A stretch of DNA of 35,952 nt, from NCBI GenBank assembly GCA_022510585.1, contig JAFLTF010000016.1, positions 1 to 35,952 of the forward strand, written 5' to 3'. Position numbers and translations under genes: made by a program. Shown here piece by piece: positions 31,155-35,952 of this stretch. The stretch's first letter is position 1. Every line of letters begins with the position of its first letter. Under the pieces are notes generated by a model. It was not told where the DNA came from, did not search any database, and saw only the letters and a program-made list of their open reading frames with translations. The stretch is from Lachnospiraceae bacterium (GTDB lineage Bacteria > Bacillota > Clostridia > Lachnospirales > Lachnospiraceae).

Positions 31155-32309
31155 TTAATGTCTTGTGTATCGCCGCAGCGTTGGAATGATTTCGTGCAGT
31201 GCCTTCACCGTGTAGCGAATTTCGTCTTCCGTAGTAAAGATGGAAAAGCTGAAGCGTATCGTGGAATCCAACAGATCTTTTTCTATACCGATAGCCTTCA
31301 GAGTTTCGGAAGGCTGGGGTTTTCTTGCGGAGCAGGCGCTTCCGGCGGAAACATAAATGCCTTTGTCTTCCAAAGCATGCAGCAGCACTTCGCTCCGAAC
31401 ACCTCTGACGGACAGACTGACAATATGGGCTGCACTCTCATTTCCCATGCAGCCGTTTACTTTTACATGGTCAATCTGGGAAACACCCTGAATAAACATT
31501 TCTCTTAAGCCGTAAAGCCTTTCCATATCTTTATCCAGGTGTTTATACATAAGCTCTGCCGCTTTGGCAAGTCCTGCAATACCGGGAACATTTTCCGTAC
31601 CGGGACGCATCCCTTTCTGCTGACCGCCTCCATAAATGATCGGGTTGATTTTTATTTTATCATTGATATACAAAAAGCCTACACCTTTCGGTCCATGAAT
31701 TTTGTGTGCACTTACCGAAAGCAGATCGATCTTCATTCTGGAAGGATAAATACGGAATTTGCCAAAGCCCTGTACCGCATCCACATGAAAAACAGTTTTA
31801 GGATTCATGCGCTTGATCAGATCTCCCGCTTCTGCGATTGGCTCTATTGTACCGATCTCATTATTTGTGTGCATAATGGATACTAAGATCGTATCCCTGC
31901 CGATGGCATTCTGCAGATCATCCAGACGGATCCTGCCTTGCCTGTCTACCGGCAGATAAGTGACCCGAAATCCCTGCTCTTCCAAATAACGCATTGTTTT
32001 CATGATTGCCGGATGTTCAATCTGCGTCGTTATCAAATGCCTTCCTGCTCGATGATTTGCCATCGCCGTACCGATCAAGGCAATATTATCCGACTCGGTC
32101 CCTCCCGATGTAAAAAAAATCTCTTTCTCATTTACCTTAAGTATCCCTGCAAGTGTTTCTCTCGCATATCGTAAATAACGCTCTGCTTCCACGCCCTTAT
32201 GATGTATACTGGACGGATTTCCATAATCTTCGCACATAATGTTCGTCATAAGCTGCGCCACTTCATCAAAGCATCTGGTCGTAGCAGAATTATCCAAATA
32301 TACTTCCAT
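31155..32309 (-). CDS. Cysteine desulfurase (NifS/NifZ-like)
   Basis: A PLP enzyme that takes sulfur from cysteine and passes it on as a persulfide. Visible motifs are VYLDNSATTRCFDEV at the start, NEIGTIEPI, HVDAVQGFGK, the PLP lysine in SAHKIHGPKGVG, and the active-site cysteine in SAGSACSARKPQPSE. Length 384 is normal. The pairing with a rhodanese-free thiI suggests it supplies sulfur for 4-thiouridine, as NifZ does in Bacillus. A role in Fe-S cluster assembly cannot be excluded from sequence. A clear promoter lies upstream, so it may be expressed apart from prmA and rsmE. Confidence 0.93.
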   Translation of the reverse strand: MEVYLDNSATTRCFDEVAQLMTNIMCEDYGNPSSIHHKGVEAERYLRYARETLAGILKVNEKEIFFTSGGTESDNIALIGTAMANHRAGRHLITTQIEHPAIMKTMRYLEEQGFRVTYLPVDRQGRIRLDDLQNAIGRDTILVSIMHTNNEIGTIEPIAEAGDLIKRMNPKTVFHVDAVQGFGKFRIYPSRMKIDLLSVSAHKIHGPKGVGFLYINDKIKINPIIYGGGQQKGMRPGTENVPGIAGLAKAAELMYKHLDKDMERLYGLREMFIQGVSQIDHVKVNGCMGNESAAHIVSLSVRGVRSEVLLHALEDKGIYVSAGSACSARKPQPSETLKAIGIEKDLLDSTIRFSFSIFTTEDEIRYTVKALHEIIPTLRRYTRH

Positions 32310-32357
32310 AAAATAGCTCCTATTTTTGTCATATTTTATCTTTGCATCTCATAGTCT

Positions 32358-32387
32358 AGTATATGATGCATTTATGCTCTTTGACAA
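32358..32387 (-). promoter_or_regulatory. Promoter of the cysteine desulfurase-thiI pair
   Basis: On the minus strand TTGTCA (32382-32387) and TATACT (32358-32363) are separated by 18 nt. It lies in the 121-nt gap after rsmE and about 50 nt before the desulfurase start. Confidence 0.65.
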
Positions 32388-32430
32388 TCGGTTCCTAAAA
32401 ACGGCAATATGCTCTTTATTACATATATAT

Positions 32431-33171
32431 TTAAACTTCCAACCGATACACCAGCCACGACAAAACCGTTAATCCTGCTGTCTCCGTTCTGAGGATTCGT
32501 TTTCCAAGAGTGATCGGAACAATCCCCTTCTCAACTGCCGCCGCAATCTCTATCTCCTCAAATCCGCCTTCCGGGCCAATAAAAACCGCTACCGATTCTC
32601 CCGGTCTGATACCGGCTATCTGTTCTTTCGTTTTGGCCATATCTTCCGCCAACTCGTAAGGAATCAATCTCACATCCGCCGACTGTGCATAGATAACCGC
32701 TTCCTTCATGCTCATAACCTGCCGTACTTTCGGTATGATAGCCCTTTTGCTCTGCTTTGCCGCCGCCTCAGCGATGCCCTGCCATCTGATGGCTTTATTC
32801 TTTGCCTTTTTTTCATCCAGTCTGACAACCGATCTGCCGGCAGCGACCGGAATGATTTCATAGACACCGAGCTCTACGGCTTTCTGGATGATCAGTTCCA
32901 TTTTATCAGCCTTAGGCAGTCCCTGAAAAAGATAAATTTTAGAAGGAAGCTCCACGTCAGCATCTTTGACAGAACGCAGCGAGCAGAGGATCTCCTTTTC
33001 CGCAAATGTTTCAATGCTGCATCGGTATTCTTTTCCGTCAATGCCATTGCTGACTGCGATTTCTTCTCCGACCTTCATCCGAAGCACGTTTTTGATATGA
33101 TTTACATCACTGCCGGTTATGACGATTTTTTCGCCTTGTATTTGCGGCGGTTCGACAAAAAACTGATACAT
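32431..33171 (-). CDS. rsmE: 16S rRNA m3U1498 methyltransferase RsmE
   Basis: A SPOUT-class SAM-dependent enzyme that methylates U1498 of 16S rRNA in the small subunit. A PUA-like N-terminal domain (1-70: MYQFFVEPPQIQGEKIVITG, VNHIKNVLRMKVGEEI) is followed by the knotted SPOUT domain with KADKMELIIQKAVELGV, AAAKQSKRAIIPKV, IGPEGGFEEIEI and LGKRILRTETA. Length 246 is normal. AGGAG lies 7 nt before the ATG. The start lies inside the end of the VanZ-like gene (55-nt overlap in another frame). prmA, two genes upstream, also modifies the ribosome, and this prmA-rsmE order is common in Firmicutes. Confidence 0.95.
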   Translation of the reverse strand: MYQFFVEPPQIQGEKIVITGSDVNHIKNVLRMKVGEEIAVSNGIDGKEYRCSIETFAEKEILCSLRSVKDADVELPSKIYLFQGLPKADKMELIIQKAVELGVYEIIPVAAGRSVVRLDEKKAKNKAIRWQGIAEAAAKQSKRAIIPKVRQVMSMKEAVIYAQSADVRLIPYELAEDMAKTKEQIAGIRPGESVAVFIGPEGGFEEIEIAAAVEKGIVPITLGKRILRTETAGLTVLSWLVYRLEV

Positions 33172-33620
33172 TTTTTTACTCCTATGAATATGAATAAGCC
33201 AAGAACCGCACCCGCACTATCGATCAAAACATCGCTGAATTTTCCGGCACGCCCCGGCACAAAACGCTGATGGGTCTCATCGCTGGCTGCATAAAGTATG
33301 GATGTAAGCAGTGCCAAAAAACCCCTTTTCATAACCGGAAACTGCCACTTCCCAAGCCATACATACAATAGAATTACCAAGATCGCATACTCTGTCATAT
33401 GCGCGGCTTTCCTGACAGGTTTCTCAATTTTGGCGGCGATCCGGTGCAGTTCTTCCTCATCCAGATCCAGGTGGAAAAAGCTGCCGGCAGAGCTTATGAT
33501 CTGATAGCTGAGACCGCCGCTTACTTCACTCGACTCTTCACTCGGTTGTGCGGAAAAAGAAAAAATCACACACATCCAAACCAGAGCAAGGATTCCTGCA
33601 ATTGTTCTCTTCTTATCCAT
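33117..33620 (-). CDS. VanZ-family membrane protein
   Basis: A small integral membrane protein with four hydrophobic segments. The VanZ pattern is visible: ALVWMCVIFSFSAQPS at the start, KPVRKAAHMTEYAILVILLY, and SILYAASDETHQRFVPGRAG near 110-130. VanZ itself gives low-level teicoplanin resistance in enterococci by an unclear route, and most relatives are uncharacterised. Length 167 is typical. Its ATG overlaps the prmA stop codon (TAATG), and its last 55 nt overlap rsmE in a different frame, so the three genes are tightly coupled. Confidence 0.9.
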   Translation of the reverse strand: MDKKRTIAGILALVWMCVIFSFSAQPSEESSEVSGGLSYQIISSAGSFFHLDLDEEELHRIAAKIEKPVRKAAHMTEYAILVILLYVWLGKWQFPVMKRGFLALLTSILYAASDETHQRFVPGRAGKFSDVLIDSAGAVLGLFIFIGVKKCISFLSNRRKYKAKKSS

Positions 33621-34606
33621 TATGCTTTACGGGCAGTTACCGATACCCACTCTCCCTGATAGGTAATTTCCAGCACTTCAAGCCCTGCCTCTCTGACTGC
33701 TTTTACCACAGTCTCCTCTTTTTCCCGAATGATACCGGAAGTAATATAGATGCCACCCTTCTTCATTTGGTAAACGATCACAGGTGTCAGTTCTACCAAT
33801 ACGTCGGCAAGAATATTTGCCACAACGATATCATAACACGCATATCCTGCTTTGTCCTGTATTTCTTTCTCCGTAATAATATTTCCGATCATCATATGAA
33901 ATGCTTCTTCAGGTATATTGTTTGCTTCCATATTCTGGCGGACGGCTTCTACGGCGCAGGGATCAAGATCCGTCCCCACCGCATGCTTTGCCCCATACAT
34001 CAACGCTATGATTGCAAGGATACCGCTTCCGCATCCCACATCCAAAAGTTCTGTCTCCGGTGTCAGAAATTTTTTGATCTGGCGTATGCAAAGCTGTGTC
34101 GTCTCATGCATACCGGTGCCGAATGCCGTACCCGGATCGATATGCAGAATCTTTTTCCCGAAATCTTCTTCTTTCACTTCTTCCCATGAGGGGATGACCA
34201 ACAGATCATCGATATAGAACTGGTGAAAAAATTCTTTCCAGTTATTGATCCAGTCAATGTCCTGCGTCTCTTCTATGCTGATCGTACCTTCTCCGATATC
34301 CATAAAACTTCTTAAATCCGAAAGTTCTCGCTCCACTTGTTCTAAAATCGTTTCTTTATCCGTAAGTTCTCCGTTTATTTCCAGACTGCCGTCTTCTTTT
34401 TCCTCCACAAAAAAACTAAGGTACGCAATGCCGTCATCTTCAGCGTCCACAGGCGGAATGTCTACAAACATCTGCTCTTTTTCCCATGCGGTAAGAGGCA
34501 CCTTATCCTCAATCTGTGCGCCCTCCAGTCCGATATCATACAAAGTGCTGATAATGATATCTTCCGCCTCCGTCAAAGTCTTTATTTTAAATTTCATCCA
34601 TTTCAT
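33620..34606 (-). CDS. prmA: Ribosomal protein L11 methyltransferase PrmA
   Basis: The enzyme trimethylates ribosomal protein L11 using SAM. The N-terminal substrate-recognition domain is followed by the class I methyltransferase core: HIDPGTAFGTGMHETTQLCI, ELLDVGCGSGILAIIAL, GTDLDPCAVEAVRQNM, and YDIVVANILADVLVEL, which contains the NPPY-like NIL motif typical of PrmA. The ATG at 34606 (MKWMKFKIKT) matches the usual family start. A longer frame from 34645 would begin at or ahead of the likely transcription start. Length 328 from this start is normal for Clostridia. It heads the prmA-vanZ-rsmE run. Confidence 0.94.
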   Translation of the reverse strand: MKWMKFKIKTLTEAEDIIISTLYDIGLEGAQIEDKVPLTAWEKEQMFVDIPPVDAEDDGIAYLSFFVEEKEDGSLEINGELTDKETILEQVERELSDLRSFMDIGEGTISIEETQDIDWINNWKEFFHQFYIDDLLVIPSWEEVKEEDFGKKILHIDPGTAFGTGMHETTQLCIRQIKKFLTPETELLDVGCGSGILAIIALMYGAKHAVGTDLDPCAVEAVRQNMEANNIPEEAFHMMIGNIITEKEIQDKAGYACYDIVVANILADVLVELTPVIVYQMKKGGIYITSGIIREKEETVVKAVREAGLEVLEITYQGEWVSVTARKA

Positions 34607-34693
34607 ATCCTGTAAATCCTCTCTTTTTGTGATCCATGCGAACATTTTATCACATTTAAACTATATCTGGAAAGTATTTCGTGATTTATCCAG

Positions 34694-34722
34694 TGTACAT
34701 ATTTAAAATTATGCTGTATAAT
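34694..34722 (+). promoter_or_regulatory. Promoter of the DUF3048 lipoprotein gene
   Basis: A perfect TATAAT (34717-34722) lies 17 nt after TGTACA (34694-34699), about 40 nt before the chosen ATG. The divergent prmA promoter (on the minus strand, possibly TTTCCA with TAAAAT 18 nt away) occupies the same short region. Confidence 0.6.
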
Positions 34723-34763
34723 AAGTTCAGCAAAAAATACTGATGAGAGGAATGGAGGATAAA

Positions 34764-35945
34764 ATGCATAACAAAAAAATCACTTTACTTATGGCTTCCC
34801 TTCTGCTTACTTTTTCTTGTCTGACCGGATGCGGCAGCAAAGATGAACCGGAAGTTAAAAATGAGGTTGAAATTGTGGAAGAAGAACCGGTGGAAGAAGA
34901 ACCGGTAGAAGAACCGGCGGAAGAAGAACCCACCACAGCATATCCCGTGATTGGAGAAAGAGAAATCGTAAACGGACAAATGCAAAGTTATTTGACCGGT
35001 GAGTGGACAGACAAGGATGTTGCAACAAGAAGACCTATCGCCGTCATGATTCCCAACAACAAACCTGCAATGCCTCAATACGGTCTATCACAGGCAGGAA
35101 TCATATATGAAGCTCCCGTAGAAGGACGTATCACCAGATTGATGGCAGTTTTTGAGAACTTTGACGATCTGGACAGGATCGGTCCCGTCAGAAGTTCCAG
35201 AGACTATTTCCTTTATGTGGCACTAGGTTATGAAGCCATTTACTGTAACTGGGGTCTGGCAAGACCTTATGTGGAAGAATTGATCAATCGGGATAATGTA
35301 AATAATGTCAGCGCTGCCGTAGAAGGTATCTATCATCCGGCAGATGAGGCGTTCGGCAGAGTAAGCCGTCCCGGTTATGCTACGGAATTTACAGGCTACT
35401 TAAAAATTGATGGGCTGATGAAAGCTGTGGACAGGCTTGGTTACGACTGGAATTATGACGATGCGTATGTACGTCCTTTCCTGTTCGCTGCAGACGATGT
35501 AATTGCTGATTATGCCGATAACGCAGATGCCACAATGATCTATCCCGGCGGAAAATCCGGCGGCAATTCGGGTGGTTACGGATCCTATCATCCATACTTT
35601 GAATATCATGAAGATGACCATCTTTACTATCGTTATCAGGATGGTAACAAGCAGATAGATGAGTACAATAATGAGCAGCTGACTGTTTCAAACGTGATCT
35701 TCCAATATTGCCACGGCGAAGTCAGAGACTCTCACGATTACCTTGCCTTCGGTGTTCATGGAGAAGGCGATGCCATTATTTTTACAAACGGCAAAGTGAT
35801 CAAGGGTACCTGGTCTCGTTATGACGGAGACTTTACACCGGCTCACTTCTTCGATGAAAACGGCGATGAGATCATTGTAAATCAAGGTAAAACCTGGATC
35901 TGCAATATTTGGGAAGAATATGGCGAGTATGTGGAGTATGAATAA
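34764..35945 (+). CDS. DUF3048 (YerB-like) lipoprotein
   Basis: A secreted lipoprotein of unknown function related to Bacillus YerB. The start at 34764 is chosen because GGAGG lies 5 nt upstream and it opens a lipoprotein signal (MHNKKITLLMASLLLTF) with lipobox LTGC. An earlier in-frame ATG (34743) has no binding site. A Glu/Pro/Val-rich repetitive linker (EEEPVEEEPVEEPAEEEP) follows, then the two-part DUF3048 domain: RPIAVMIPNNKPAMPQYGLS, GIIYEAPVEGRITRLMAVF, and DRIGPVRSSRDYFLYVALG, and at the C-terminus YLAFGVHGEGDAIIFTNGKV and TWICNIWEE. Length 393 is normal. The gene ends just inside the right edge and appears complete. Confidence 0.92.
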   Translation: MHNKKITLLMASLLLTFSCLTGCGSKDEPEVKNEVEIVEEEPVEEEPVEEPAEEEPTTAYPVIGEREIVNGQMQSYLTGEWTDKDVATRRPIAVMIPNNKPAMPQYGLSQAGIIYEAPVEGRITRLMAVFENFDDLDRIGPVRSSRDYFLYVALGYEAIYCNWGLARPYVEELINRDNVNNVSAAVEGIYHPADEAFGRVSRPGYATEFTGYLKIDGLMKAVDRLGYDWNYDDAYVRPFLFAADDVIADYADNADATMIYPGGKSGGNSGGYGSYHPYFEYHEDDHLYYRYQDGNKQIDEYNNEQLTVSNVIFQYCHGEVRDSHDYLAFGVHGEGDAIIFTNGKVIKGTWSRYDGDFTPAHFFDENGDEIIVNQGKTWICNIWEEYGEYVEYE

Positions 35946-35952
35946 ATTGAAA

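Overview
The window looks like a chromosomal segment of a Gram-positive anaerobe of the Clostridia, most likely Lachnospiraceae. This rests on gene content and order, not on a database search. Supporting signs are a YjfB-type small protein, a PucR-like regulator next to ftsE-ftsX and a PcsB-like hydrolase, a type III glutamine synthetase, a ThiI without a rhodanese domain paired with a cysteine desulfurase, strong GGAGG ribosome binding sites, and an ireB-ruvX-DUF1292-...-trmR-trhP order like the yrzL-yrrK-yrzB-yrrL-yrrM-yrrO cluster of Bacillus.

Left third (1-11100): AT-rich accessory DNA. Eight tightly packed minus-strand genes (8502 down to 259) read as one transcription unit ending in a clear intrinsic terminator at 109-138. 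In transcription order they encode: a secreted glycine/alanine-rich protein; a small alpha/beta protein; a signal-anchor coiled-coil protein; a protein with three zinc ribbons and two PASTA-like repeats; a 58-residue protein; a 541-residue protein with histidine/aspartate clusters; a TerB-like protein; and a second glycine-zipper protein. I recognise no named system in this set, and it is the best candidate here for something undescribed. Upstream lie a small membrane protein, a DnaQ-like exonuclease, a 54-residue protein and a divergent XRE regulator. Between the last two is an inverted repeat that exactly brackets a -35 element. A decayed DUF3800 fragment (10753-11014) marks the edge of the accessory block.

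Middle (11146-20520): core genes. A pucR-like regulator, ftsE, ftsX, a PcsB-like M23 hydrolase and a CtpA-type protease form a cell-division and wall-remodelling group on the minus strand. A divergent WecG/TagA-like gene and a yjfB gene follow. Next come an acyl-ACP thioesterase, cvfB and a CPBP membrane protease in a tight run. A tRNA-Gln(CTG) has its own promoter and terminator.

Right third (20607-35952): a long minus-strand operon from a strong promoter at 28132-28160 runs ireB, ruvX, DUF1292, ribonuclease J, ylbF-like, a shortened mltG-like gene, trmR, trhP and glnN. Then come mtaB, a plus-strand HPr-like gene whose product lacks the phosphorylatable histidine, and a second minus-strand group: prmA, vanZ-like, rsmE, cysteine desulfurase and thiI. 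A DUF3048 lipoprotein gene reads out of the right edge. tRNA and ribosome modification is a recurring theme (trmR, trhP, mtaB, thiI with its sulfur donor, rsmE, prmA).
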